A stretch of 64,000 nt of DNA from Vulcanimicrobiota bacterium (GTDB taxonomy: Bacteria; Vulcanimicrobiota; Vulcanimicrobiia; Vulcanimicrobiales; Vulcanimicrobiaceae): the NCBI GenBank assembly GCA_013036105.1, contig JAAXCX010000001.1, positions 1 through 64,000 of the forward strand, written 5' to 3'. The notes beneath the pieces are model-generated. The model searched no databases, had not been told where the DNA came from, and saw only the letters and a list, made by a program, of their open reading frames with translations. The position numbers and the translations under genes are program-made. Within the stretch, counting starts at the first letter, position 1. The number at the start of each line of letters is the position of its first letter. This document shows positions 1 to 7,655 of the stretch, one piece after another.

Positions 1-1
1 T

Positions 2-352
2 TGCTGATTCGCTGAAGACTACTTCGCCGAAATAAGTGCGTAAACGCACGGTGAGAGTGTGGTGCTTGCCGGGTTTGTTGGCCTTCCACGTGTCGTGCCA
101 GCGCTTGAGCGCCTTCGCTTTCATCTCAGCTTCAGCCGCCCCATCCATCTCGCTCATCTGCTCTGCTTCGACAAAGACGTCGAGCGTCGTGCCCTTTGCG
201 TCGAACCCGGTGATGACTGGATTGTACTGCGTTTTGAGCCGTTCGACCGCGCGAAGTTCCCGCGCAGCAGCGGTATCGGCGGCGCCTTGGGGCGCCGTCT
301 GTGAACATCCGGCCAGCATGAGCAGCGCGAGCATCGCGCGAGCGGCTTTCAT
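2..352 (-). CDS. Putative lipoprotein, 3' end beyond window
   Basis: Open frame running off the left edge; 117 codons are visible. The N-terminus is a type II signal peptide with two Arg/Lys near the start, a short hydrophobic stretch and the lipobox LAGC (Cys at about residue 16), so the product should be lipid-anchored on the periplasmic side. The mature part is Lys/Glu-rich and ends, as far as visible, in a beta-type stretch (LTVRLRTYFGEVVFSES). I recognise no family. It is divergent from the flagellar cluster, with a 44-nt gap that must hold both promoters. The start was chosen as the only ATG that precedes the signal sequence. Confidence 0.72.
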   Translation of the reverse strand, partial: MKAARAMLALLMLAGCSQTAPQGAADTAAARELRAVERLKTQYNPVITGFDAKGTTLDVFVEAEQMSEMDGAAEAEMKAKALKRWHDTWKANKPGKHHTLTVRLRTYFGEVVFSESA

Positions 353-374
353 CTTCCGGCCATCTTTCGTTCAC

Positions 375-396
375 GCCCGCCGTCTACCATGCGGGC
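375..396 (+). promoter_or_regulatory. Hairpin abutting the flgF-like start codon
   Basis: GCCCGC (375-380) and GCGGGC (391-396) form a perfect 6-bp stem with a 10-nt loop, and the ATG at 397 follows directly. No Shine-Dalgarno sequence is visible between the stem and the start. The stem could limit ribosome access, but a 6-bp GC stem is not rare in DNA this GC-rich. Confidence 0.25.
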
Positions 397-915
397 ATGG
401 ATGGCATAGCATGGGCGGCGAGCGCGATGTCGGCAGCGCAAACGCGGCTGGAGATAGCCGCGCAGAACCTCGCCAACGGATCGACCGACGGTTTCAGGCG
501 CAGCGTCGCTCGCGGTTGGCTGCGCGCCGGCGGCGTTAGCGTGCAAGGTGTTGCGGACGGCGAACAGGGCGCGCTCCGCCGCACGGGCAGAGCGCTCGAC
601 CGCGCTATCGTCGGCGAGGGCGCATTCGTGTTGCGTACAGCCGGCGGCGCCACGATCCGGACGCGCAGCGGCGCATTCACGCGCGACCGCTTCGGCGCGC
701 TGCGCGACGATCTCGGCCGGAGGTTGGTGAACACCGCGTTGGCGCGCGGGTCCTACGTGCGCGCCGGCTTCCTGGAAAGTTCCAACGTCGACGCGGCCGG
801 CGAGATGGTGAACGTGCTCGAAGCCGAGCGGTCGTTCGAAGCGGCGCAGAAAATTTTGAGTGCGATCGATCAGAGCTCGCAGCGCGCCGGTTCCAAGATG
901 TCGGATTTCAAGTGA
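397..915 (+). CDS. flgF: Flagellar basal-body rod protein, short FlgF-like
   Basis: 172 aa. The N-terminal rod motif (AAQNLANGSTDGFRR) and the C-terminal rod/hook motif (FLESSNVDAAGEMVNVLEAE, then SFEAAQKIL) mark it as a member of the FlgB/C/F/G/E axial family, exported by the flagellar type III system to build the rod. FlgF proteins are usually near 250 aa; this one is shorter because the variable middle between the two conserved ends is reduced. It overlaps flgG by GTGA, so the two are translationally coupled. FlgF versus a second FlgG cannot be settled from sequence alone. Confidence 0.85.
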   Translation: MDGIAWAASAMSAAQTRLEIAAQNLANGSTDGFRRSVARGWLRAGGVSVQGVADGEQGALRRTGRALDRAIVGEGAFVLRTAGGATIRTRSGAFTRDRFGALRDDLGRRLVNTALARGSYVRAGFLESSNVDAAGEMVNVLEAERSFEAAQKILSAIDQSSQRAGSKMSDFK

Positions 916-1637
916 ACCGCGCGCTCTACGCCGCCGCCACCGGAATGGCGGCGCAGCAAAATAATCTCGAGATTGTCGCCGACAACCTGGCCAACGCCGA
1001 CGTCGCCGGATTCAAGGGCGCCGCCGAAACATTTACCGACATCGCGACCCGCGGCGGCACGCTGGGAACGGCCCCGGCCGGCGCGCATGTGATGTTCACG
1101 CAGGGAAAGTTGGAACGCAGCGGCGGTCCGTTCGATCTGGCGATCCAGGGAGCCGGGTTCTTCGCGGTCGCAGACGGTGCGGGGCGTGCGGCGTTCACGC
1201 GCAACGGCGAGTTCTCGCGCTCGCCCGACGGCGCGCTGCGAAATGCGCAAGGACGCCGTCTTATCGGAGCGCGCATTCCGCCGGACGCTATCTCGGTGAG
1301 CGTTGCTTCCAATGGCGTGGTGACCGCGCAGACTGCGGCGGGCGGGAAGACATGCGGGCGCATCCGGTTAGCGGAGTTTTCATCTCCGGAGTATTTGGAG
1401 TCGGCCGGCGGCACGCTCTTCTTCGAAACCAAAGCGTCGGGAAAAGCGCGGTTCGTCGATCCGGGCAAGCGCGGCGGTCCCGAGTTGAAGTTCGGCATGC
1501 TCGAGCGATCCAACGTGACGATCGTCGAGGCGATGATGCAGATACTCGCCGCGCAGCGTGCATATGAAGCCAACGCCAAAGGCGTGCAAGCGGCCGACGA
1601 GATGATGCGCATCGCCGACAATTTGAGCCGTGATTGA
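912..1637 (+). CDS. flgG: Flagellar basal-body rod protein FlgG-like
   Basis: 241 aa, GTG start overlapping the previous stop (GTGA). It begins with the axial-protein motif (LYAAATGMAAQQNNLEIVAD, then NLANADVAGFKG), has the central FlgG-type stretch (FDLAIQGAGFFAV, FTRNGEFSRSPDG), and ends with the conserved C-terminus (LERSNVTIVEAMMQILAAQR, then YEANAKGVQAADEM). Length is close to the usual ~260 aa. The product forms the distal rod. Together with the upstream paralogue and the downstream sigma factor it forms a compact flagellar unit. No L-ring, P-ring or hook genes lie in the window. Confidence 0.92.
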   Translation: MNRALYAAATGMAAQQNNLEIVADNLANADVAGFKGAAETFTDIATRGGTLGTAPAGAHVMFTQGKLERSGGPFDLAIQGAGFFAVADGAGRAAFTRNGEFSRSPDGALRNAQGRRLIGARIPPDAISVSVASNGVVTAQTAAGGKTCGRIRLAEFSSPEYLESAGGTLFFETKASGKARFVDPGKRGGPELKFGMLERSNVTIVEAMMQILAAQRAYEANAKGVQAADEMMRIADNLSRD

Positions 1638-1785
1638 AGGCTCCGACGCCAGGCGAATCGCGGCGCTTTCGCTCGAACCGGTGATCGAAAGCGTCTTGGC
1701 TCCGCTTTCGGAGGCGATGGGCGAATTCGGGGAACTCGTGGCCGAGTCGTGCGCGGAGAAGATCTCCTCGCAGCTCACGCCATGA
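1630..1785 (+). CDS. Small ORF, 51 aa, between flgG and fliA
   Basis: GTG at 1630 lies inside the 3' end of flgG, and the stop at 1783-1785 overlaps the ATG of fliA at 1782 (ATGA). The predicted peptide is acidic and helical (SLEPVIESVLAPLSEAMGE, then GELVAESCAEKISSQL). The evidence for a real gene is positional: coupled at both ends, filling exactly the space between two flagellar genes, with codon use like its neighbours. I know of no family; a small flagellar regulator or chaperone is a guess only. Confidence 0.55.
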   Translation: MIEGSDARRIAALSLEPVIESVLAPLSEAMGEFGELVAESCAEKISSQLTP

Positions 1786-2453
1786 GCGCGCGTGAAGCGG
1801 TGATCCGTTCCTATTTTCCGCTGGTGCGCAGCATCGCGCGCCGCATACAGCGCATGGTTGCCGGAAGCGATCTCGACGATTTAATCGGCGACGGCTGCGT
1901 CGGATTGATCCGTGCAGTGGACGCGTTCGATCCGCAACGCGGCCCGGAGATGCGCGTCTACGTTTCGCGCGTCGTCGCCGGAACGATGCTCAACGGTCTG
2001 CGCCGGCTCGACCCCGTTTCAGAACGGGTGCGGCGCGAACTGCGGGAGGCCGAACGCGAGCGTTATGCGCTCGCGCTTGACAGCGGCGTCATTCCGTCGC
2101 AAGTCGAAATGGAGATGCGCAGGCCGTCGCTGCGTCGCGCCGCGCTGCACGCTTACCGGTACGCGCCGCTCTCGCTCGATTCGCCGCTGCCCGCCGACGA
2201 GTCGCTGCAGCCCGATTGGACGCAAGATCCGGCGCGGCTGGCGGGTCAGACGATGCGCCGCGAATACATTCACAACGCACTGATGAAATTGACGCGCCGC
2301 CAGCGCAGCGTCGTCACGATGTACTATTACTCCAACAAGTCGCTCTACGAAATCGGCCGCGCGCTCGCGATTTCGCCGCAGCGCGCTTCGCAGCTGCACG
2401 TAACCGCTCTGCGCAACTTGCGAAAGGTGCTCGATGCTTCGGCCCTGGGTTGA
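1782..2453 (+). CDS. fliA: Flagellar sigma-28 family RNA polymerase sigma factor
   Basis: 223 aa. Region 2 is visible near the N-terminus (PLVRSIARRIQRM, then DLDDLIGDGCVGLIRAVDAF and RVYVSRVVAGTMLNGLRRLD), region 3 in the middle, and region 4 with its helix-turn-helix at the C-terminus (LTRRQRSVVTMYYYSNKSLY, then EIGRALAISPQRASQLH). Length and arrangement match FliA/WhiG/SigD. Linkage to flgF and flgG favours a flagellar role. The ATG at 1782 is chosen because it overlaps the upstream stop (ATGA) and places region 2 at the normal distance; an in-frame start at 1749 would lie wholly inside the upstream ORF. Confidence 0.9.
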   Translation: MSAREAVIRSYFPLVRSIARRIQRMVAGSDLDDLIGDGCVGLIRAVDAFDPQRGPEMRVYVSRVVAGTMLNGLRRLDPVSERVRRELREAERERYALALDSGVIPSQVEMEMRRPSLRRAALHAYRYAPLSLDSPLPADESLQPDWTQDPARLAGQTMRREYIHNALMKLTRRQRSVVTMYYYSNKSLYEIGRALAISPQRASQLHVTALRNLRKVLDASALG

Positions 2454-2712
2454 GTCGTCTTCCGTGCCGGCGGCGCTGCCGTACGCGCTGTTACCCGATG
2501 ACGAACTGGAAACTCCCGTCCTTCCGCGCGAGCATCCGCGCTGGGTGCGCGATGCGCTCGCGGTTTCTTCGCGCGCGCGGCGGTTGTTCGCGGCCTTACG
2601 CCCGGCGGCGTTTTCCGTGCTTGGCTTTTGGGACCATCAAACGCGCGCTGTTACGATTGGCGGAAGAACGCTGGGCGTGGACTCAAGCGGGAGCTATTTC
2701 GCCGTGCAATAG
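2434..2712 (+). CDS. Small conserved-looking hypothetical protein
   Basis: 92 aa, starting 20 nt inside the 3' end of fliA and ending 30 nt inside the 3' end of the convergent CPBP gene. No membrane segment or signal peptide is visible. The C-terminal part (GFWDHQTRAVTIGGRTLGVD) looks like two beta strands joined by a turn. Overlap with fliA suggests it is the last gene of the flagellar cluster. I do not recognise a family; the reading frame has no competing gene on either strand over 2454-2682. Confidence 0.55.
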   Translation: MLRPWVESSSVPAALPYALLPDDELETPVLPREHPRWVRDALAVSSRARRLFAALRPAAFSVLGFWDHQTRAVTIGGRTLGVDSSGSYFAVQ

Positions 2713-3486
2713 TGAGTTGCGCCGGTGTCTTGCCAGCTGCGCGTACGCGACGACAGATGCAATGCCGAAAATTACGACCGCGCCCAGCGATTCCCACAGC
2801 GAAAACCGGGCGGCCGGTGACGGCCATACCACGGTGAGGAAGAGCAGCAGTCCGGCGGCATGGATGATGATGCCGGGCACGATGGAATTTGTCAGGTAGG
2901 CCATTGTGCCAAACACGATATCGATTAAAAGATAGAACAGCACGACTTGCCATGCGAAGCCCTGCGTGAAGCCATGCGCGGGCAGCATGAGCAGAGCCGT
3001 AACCGAAATCGCGGCCGCGCCGCCCATCCGCGGCTCGAGCGCGCCCTGCACGTAACCCCGAAAGGCCGCTTCTTCGGCGATCGCGTTGACGAGGGGTGAC
3101 ATCAAGAGGATGAGCGCTACCGTCAAGATCGGATAGTGCGAAAACGGCGGCAAGAGATGAGCCGGCATGACGGTCAGCCGCGAGAGCAGCAGCCATAAAC
3201 CGGCCAGCGACAGCACCGCGCACAGCCCGGCGATCGATGCGGTCAGAAATGTCCCGGCCGGCAATGTATGTGCGCGCAAAGCTTGTGACCGGTAGCCGGC
3301 CGATCTCCTCGGACCCCAACGTCCGCTCAAATACTGCCAAAGAATCCACAGCAGTACGCCCATGACCGGAACGCACCAGGGAAGCGCCGGCGACGTCCGC
3401 AGGTTCTCAAGCAGCAAGAACGACCACACGCCTCCGGTGATTCCGACCAAGAGAAATGCGAAGATAATAACGGCGAGAATTTTCAT
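2683..3486 (-). CDS. CPBP family intramembrane metalloprotease
   Basis: 267 aa with about six to eight hydrophobic segments. The three CPBP (CAAX protease/Abi, PF02517-type) motifs are present: EEAAFRG (tandem Glu and Arg), the second motif around LPAHGFTQG, and the third His in IIIHAAGLL. Members cleave membrane-anchored substrates inside the bilayer; the substrate cannot be deduced here. It is the last gene of the glycolytic operon, starting 4 nt after the purine nucleoside phosphorylase stop, and its 3' end overlaps the convergent 92-aa gene by 30 bp. Confidence 0.85.
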   Translation of the reverse strand: MKILAVIIFAFLLVGITGGVWSFLLLENLRTSPALPWCVPVMGVLLWILWQYLSGRWGPRRSAGYRSQALRAHTLPAGTFLTASIAGLCAVLSLAGLWLLLSRLTVMPAHLLPPFSHYPILTVALILLMSPLVNAIAEEAAFRGYVQGALEPRMGGAAAISVTALLMLPAHGFTQGFAWQVVLFYLLIDIVFGTMAYLTNSIVPGIIIHAAGLLLFLTVVWPSPAARFSLWESLGAVVIFGIASVVAYAQLARHRRNSLLHGEIAPA

Positions 3487-3490
3487 AGAC

Positions 3491-4243
3491 TTAAGCCGCC
3501 GCTACAACGCCGTCGAGCAGCGCGGCGAGCCGCGCTGCGGCCTGCTTCGCGATCGCGGTAACTTCTGCGTGCGACGTGTCGGCGGCGGCGACGGCGTTCG
3601 TGATCAGACTGACGCCGAACACTTCCATGCCGGCGGCGCGCGCCGCGATCGTTTCGAGCACCGTGGACATGCCGACCGCGTCGGCTCCAATCGTTCGAAG
3701 GTAACGCGCTTCGGCGGCCGTTTCATAGTTCGGCCCGAGCAATCCGGCATAGACGCCTTCGCGTACATTCGCATCGATGTTCCGCGCGGCTTCGCGCAGG
3801 CGCGGACTGTATGCATCGGTCATGTTCACGAACGGATCGGCAAGTTCGCTTCCCAGCAACGGATTGAGGCCGGTCAAATTGATGTGGTCGCTGATAAGCA
3901 TGAGATCGCCGGCGCGGAACTGTTCGTTGATCGCGCCCGCCGCGTTGGTCAGCAGAAGTTTCGACGCACCGTGCGCGCGCGCCAGCGCGACCGAGCGCGT
4001 GATTTCCGGTGCGCTAAATCCTTGATACCCGTGAACGCGGCCCGCGAACGCTAAGACGCGTTTGCCATGCCACTCGCCCGCGACCGCTTCGCCCGCGTGT
4101 CCCGCGAGTTTTGCGACGGGCAGTTTCAGCTCGCTGAACGGGATGCGCCCGCCTTCCGACCACGCGGGGATTGCGCCGCTAGCCAAAATTTCAGAGAGCC
4201 CGCTTCCGAGAACGAGCGCGATATCGATATCGCCGATCTTCAT
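3491..4243 (-). CDS. punA: Purine nucleoside phosphorylase (trimeric type)
   Basis: 250 aa. Phosphorolysis of (deoxy)inosine and (deoxy)guanosine to base plus (deoxy)ribose-1-phosphate. Signatures: LVLGSGLSE phosphate loop, the glycine/His stretch FAGRVHGYQG, LLTNAAGAINEQFRAGDLM, and the purine site with EVFGVSLITNAVA and a preceding GMSTVLETIAAR. Residue Asn in ITNA is typical for 6-oxopurine specificity. The start at 4243 gives ATGA overlap with the gpmI stop and the proper family N-terminus; a longer in-frame extension overlapping gpmI is not homologous. With deoB and pyrimidine nucleoside phosphorylase elsewhere in the window it makes a nucleoside-salvage set. Confidence 0.92.
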   Translation of the reverse strand: MKIGDIDIALVLGSGLSEILASGAIPAWSEGGRIPFSELKLPVAKLAGHAGEAVAGEWHGKRVLAFAGRVHGYQGFSAPEITRSVALARAHGASKLLLTNAAGAINEQFRAGDLMLISDHINLTGLNPLLGSELADPFVNMTDAYSPRLREAARNIDANVREGVYAGLLGPNYETAAEARYLRTIGADAVGMSTVLETIAARAAGMEVFGVSLITNAVAAADTSHAEVTAIAKQAAARLAALLDGVVAAA

Positions 4244-5739
4244 TGAATCAAGTCCTTGCCGGTCATTGCGGCCGGTACGGGCAGCCCGGCCAAGTGCAGA
4301 AGCGTCGGTGCGACGTCGCCCAGCTTTCCGCCGCTCTTGAGCGTGCACGTGAAATCTTTCGCCACCAGAACCAACGGCACGAGGTTGGTCGTGTGCGCCG
4401 TCAAGGGGTTTCCTTGCGGATCGATTTTCTCTTCCGCATTGCCGTGGTCGGCGGTAATTGCGAGCAATCCGCCCGCTTTCAGCGTCGCGCGCGCGAGCTC
4501 GCCCAGACATGTATCGAGCATCTCGACTGCCTCAACCGTGGGCTCCCATTTGCCGGTGTGCCCGACCATGTCGGCGTTGGCATAATTCATGACGATGACG
4601 TCGTAGGTGCCGGCGGCGATGGAATCGACGGCATACTGCGTGATTTCGCGCGCGCGCATAGCCGGTTCGAGATCGTAGGTGGCAACGCTGCGGTCGGATG
4701 GGATCAGTTTGCGGTCTTCGTTTTCGAAAACGTCTTCGCGTCCGCCGTTAAAGAAATAGGTGACGTGCGCGTACTTCTCGGTTTCGGCCAGGCGCAGCTG
4801 CCGCAGTCCCTGCTTCGAAACGATCTCGCCGAACGTATCGAATTGGGGGCGCGGACCAAAGAGCACCGGATTGGGAAACGTTTCGTCGTAGCGCGTCATC
4901 GTGGCGAAGAGAAAGTCGTCGTAGCCGGCCTGGTTGAAAGCCACGGTGAGCTGCCGCGCGCGATCGGGACGGAAGTTGAAAAAGATGCACGCATCGCCGC
5001 TGCGCACCGGCAAGCCTCCGGCGATGGTGGTCGGCTTGACGAATTCGTCGTTCTCGCCGCGTGCGTATGCCGCCGCGAGCGCGTCTTGCGCGGTCGGTGC
5101 GTCGTACTGCGCGCGCGCGTGAGCGATCGCGTCGAATGCCGCCTGTGTGCGTTCCGGACGATTGTCGCGGTCCATCGCATAAAAGCGGCCGATCACGGTT
5201 TTTATTGCCGCCGGCGACTTGAGCGAGTCCAGTTTCAGTTGCAGCGCGCCCAGATAGTCTCGTCCCGAACGCGGCGGCACGTCGCGCCCGTCGAGAAACG
5301 CATGGATTGCATAGTTTGCGCCGGCTCTCTGTATCGCGTCCACTAGCGCGAAGAGATGATCGAGCGAGCTGTGGACTTTTCCGTCGGATACGAGGCCCAT
5401 CAGATGGAGCGTTCCGCCGCTGCGCTGGACGTGCTCGGTGCAGGCATGGAGCGTGGCGTTCTGAGTAAAGGCGCCGGAGCGGATATCTTCGTCGATGATC
5501 GTCACGCCTTGGGCCACGACGCGACCGCTTCCCATGTTCGTATGGCCGACTTCGCTGTTTCCCATGATGCCTTTGGGAAGGCCGACGTATTCACCCGAAG
5601 CATTCAGCATCGTCCACGGGTAGCGTTCGAGTAAAGCGTTCCATTCCGGCAGACGCGCCGCTGCAATGGCATTGCCATGCAGCTCGTCGCGGCAGCCCCA
5701 CCCGTCGAGCACGCAGATGACGATGGGACGGAACCTCAC
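4240..5739 (-). CDS. gpmI: 2,3-bisphosphoglycerate-independent phosphoglycerate mutase
   Basis: 499 aa, normal family length. Interconverts 3- and 2-phosphoglycerate through a phosphoserine intermediate using two Mn ions. Motifs: N-terminal metal site VLDGWG, catalytic serine in MGNSEVGH, the substrate-binding stretch FLDGRDVPP, GRFYAMDRDNR, and C-terminal metal ligands in NYANADMVGHTG and ITADHGNAE. The GTG at 5739 overlaps the tpiA stop (GTGA) and puts VRFRPIVICVLDGW at the N-terminus; the longer upstream frame runs through tpiA and is rejected. Fifth gene of the glycolytic operon. Confidence 0.95.
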   Translation of the reverse strand: MRFRPIVICVLDGWGCRDELHGNAIAAARLPEWNALLERYPWTMLNASGEYVGLPKGIMGNSEVGHTNMGSGRVVAQGVTIIDEDIRSGAFTQNATLHACTEHVQRSGGTLHLMGLVSDGKVHSSLDHLFALVDAIQRAGANYAIHAFLDGRDVPPRSGRDYLGALQLKLDSLKSPAAIKTVIGRFYAMDRDNRPERTQAAFDAIAHARAQYDAPTAQDALAAAYARGENDEFVKPTTIAGGLPVRSGDACIFFNFRPDRARQLTVAFNQAGYDDFLFATMTRYDETFPNPVLFGPRPQFDTFGEIVSKQGLRQLRLAETEKYAHVTYFFNGGREDVFENEDRKLIPSDRSVATYDLEPAMRAREITQYAVDSIAAGTYDVIVMNYANADMVGHTGKWEPTVEAVEMLDTCLGELARATLKAGGLLAITADHGNAEEKIDPQGNPLTAHTTNLVPLVLVAKDFTCTLKSGGKLGDVAPTLLHLAGLPVPAAMTGKDLIQ

Positions 5740-6476
5740 GAAGCTTTTTCGCACAACGCCGCAAACGACGACGGGTCCAGCGAAGCGCCGCCGACGAGTC
5801 CGCCGTCGATCTCCGGCTGTGTGGTGTACGCGGCGATGTTTTCGGGTTTGACGCTGCCGCCGTAGAGAATCGGTACGTCGCGCAGTCCCGGCACGCAGGC
5901 GCGCATCTCGGCCATCACCGCATTGGCTTCGGACGGATCGCAGCTGCGGCCCGTGCCGATCGCCCAAATCGGTTCGTACGCGAGCACGACGCGCGCGACG
6001 TCGGCTTGGCTCAAGCCTTCGAGCGCGGCGCGCGTTTGAAGCGTGACGTGCGAAAGCGTTTTTCCGGCGTCGCGCAACGCGATCGTTTCACCGACCGCCA
6101 CGATCGGCGTTAGGCCGCCGGCCAGCGCAGCGGCCGTTTTGAGCCGTACCGTCAAATCGGTGTCCCCGAAATACTCGCGCCGCTCTGAGTGACCGATGAT
6201 GACATAGTGCACGCCGTATTCGCGCAGCATCGGCGCGGAGATGGCGCCCGTAAAAGCTCCACTCTCTTCCCAGTGCACGTCTTGTGCCCCCAAGCGCACG
6301 CGGCTGCCGTCGAGCTTCGCCCGAATCGCGGCAAGAGCCGTGAACGGCGGACAGAGCACGATTTCGACGCGCCCCGGAAGCGCGCTGGCGAGCGGCAGAA
6401 ATGCGTCGACGAACGCGACGGCTTCGCGTCCGGTTTTGTGCATCTTCCAATTGCCCGCGCAGATCACGGGTCTCAT
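5736..6476 (-). CDS. tpiA: Triosephosphate isomerase
   Basis: 246 aa, standard length. Interconverts dihydroxyacetone phosphate and glyceraldehyde-3-phosphate. All catalytic signatures are intact: Asn and Lys in CAGNWKMH, His in VIIGHSERR, Glu in AYEPIWAIGTG with the flexible loop following, and the phosphate-binding YGGSV near the end. ATG overlaps the pgk stop (ATGA), and its own stop overlaps gpmI, so it is coupled at both ends. Confidence 0.97.
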   Translation of the reverse strand: MRPVICAGNWKMHKTGREAVAFVDAFLPLASALPGRVEIVLCPPFTALAAIRAKLDGSRVRLGAQDVHWEESGAFTGAISAPMLREYGVHYVIIGHSERREYFGDTDLTVRLKTAAALAGGLTPIVAVGETIALRDAGKTLSHVTLQTRAALEGLSQADVARVVLAYEPIWAIGTGRSCDPSEANAVMAEMRACVPGLRDVPILYGGSVKPENIAAYTTQPEIDGGLVGGASLDPSSFAALCEKAS

Positions 6477-7651
6477 GCTTCGAGTGCCTTTATGCCCGGG
6501 AGTTCCTTACCCTCGAGAAATTCCAGTGTCGCGCCGCCGCCGGTGCTGACGTGGGTAACGCGCTCCGCGAAGTCCAGTTCTTCGGCCGCTGCTGCGGCGT
6601 CGCCGCCGCCCACGACCGTGCGCGCACCGCGCGCCGTTGCGCGCGCCATCGCTTCGCCGACTGCGCGCGTGCCTTCGCGGTAAGGCTTTTTCTCATAGAC
6701 GCCCATGGGTCCGTTAAAGACCACCGTGCGTGCCGCTTCGATCGTTTTAGCGTATGCGCCGGCCGTCTTCGGTCCGATATCAAGGATCATCGAATCGCCG
6801 ACGCCGGCGAGATCGACCGTGTGCGCGCCGGCATCGTCGTCGAACTTTGCCGAAACCACCGCGTCGACCGGGAGCATCATCTCGACGCCGCGCTTGCGCG
6901 CGTGCTCGAGCATCGCTTGAGCCGGTTGCAGATCGTCATCGCGCAGCGACGTGCCGACGTCGACTCCTTGCGCCGCCAAAAACGTGTTCGCCATTCCGCC
7001 GCCGATGCAAAACGCCGTGACGCGATCCATCAAGGTGTTGAAGACGCCGACCTTGTCTTTGACCTTCGCACCACCGATGACGCAGACGTACGGTTTTTCC
7101 GGATCGTTCAAGAGCTTCGAAAGCTCGGCGATCTCGGCTTCCATGAGCAAACCGGCAAAGCTGGGCAAGCAATGCGCGACGCCTTCGGTCGAAGCGTGGG
7201 CGCGGTGCGCCGTTCCAAAAGCGTCGTTGACGTAGAGATCGGCGAGCGTTGCGAGCTGTTTTGCGAAATGCGGATCGTTGCGTTCTTCACCCGGTTCGAA
7301 GCGAACGTTTTCGAGCATCATCATCTGTCCGTCGCGCAGCGATTCCGCGGCCGCTTGCGCGGCGGGACCGACGACGTCGGGCACGAGCGGCACATCGCAG
7401 TGCAGGCGTTCGCTGAGCGCGGCGGCGACCGGCTTCAGCGTATATTTCGCGTTGCGCTTGCCCTCGGGCCGTCCCAAATGGGAAACGATAATCGTGCGCG
7501 CGCCCCGATCGGCCAGATAGCGCAGCGTCGGCAGCGCGGAATCGATTCGTTTGTAGTCGAGAATCCGGCCATCTTTGAGCGGCACGTTGAGGTCTTCGCG
7601 GAGCAGCACGCGCTTGCCGCGCACATCCGCGTCTTTCAGTGTGCGAAGCGT
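6473..7651 (-). CDS. pgk: Phosphoglycerate kinase, probable non-AUG (ACG) start
   Basis: 392 aa from the ACG at 7651. Transfers the acyl phosphate of 1,3-bisphosphoglycerate to ADP. Motifs: GKRVLLREDLNVPL, SHLGRPEG, LLENVRFEPGEE-like MMLENVRFEPGEE, IGGAKVKDK, and the C-terminal nucleotide site VVGGGDAAAA with STGGGATLEFLEG. The first ordinary start in frame is GTG at 7624, but family-like residues lie upstream of it (LRTLKDADV), and no ATG, GTG or TTG precedes them. An ACG four nucleotides after the gapA stop would give MLRTLKDADVRGKRV, a typical family N-terminus. Gene identity is certain; the start is inferred. Confidence 0.93.
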   Translation of the reverse strand, partial: TLRTLKDADVRGKRVLLREDLNVPLKDGRILDYKRIDSALPTLRYLADRGARTIIVSHLGRPEGKRNAKYTLKPVAAALSERLHCDVPLVPDVVGPAAQAAAESLRDGQMMMLENVRFEPGEERNDPHFAKQLATLADLYVNDAFGTAHRAHASTEGVAHCLPSFAGLLMEAEIAELSKLLNDPEKPYVCVIGGAKVKDKVGVFNTLMDRVTAFCIGGGMANTFLAAQGVDVGTSLRDDDLQPAQAMLEHARKRGVEMMLPVDAVVSAKFDDDAGAHTVDLAGVGDSMILDIGPKTAGAYAKTIEAARTVVFNGPMGVYEKKPYREGTRAVGEAMARATARGARTVVGGGDAAAAAEELDFAERVTHVSTGGGATLEFLEGKELPGIKALEA

Positions 7652-7655
7652 GGCA

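Noticed and set aside
4243-5346. 367-codon plus-strand frame opposite gpmI
   Set aside because: Antisense shadow; gpmI on the other strand has all catalytic motifs.
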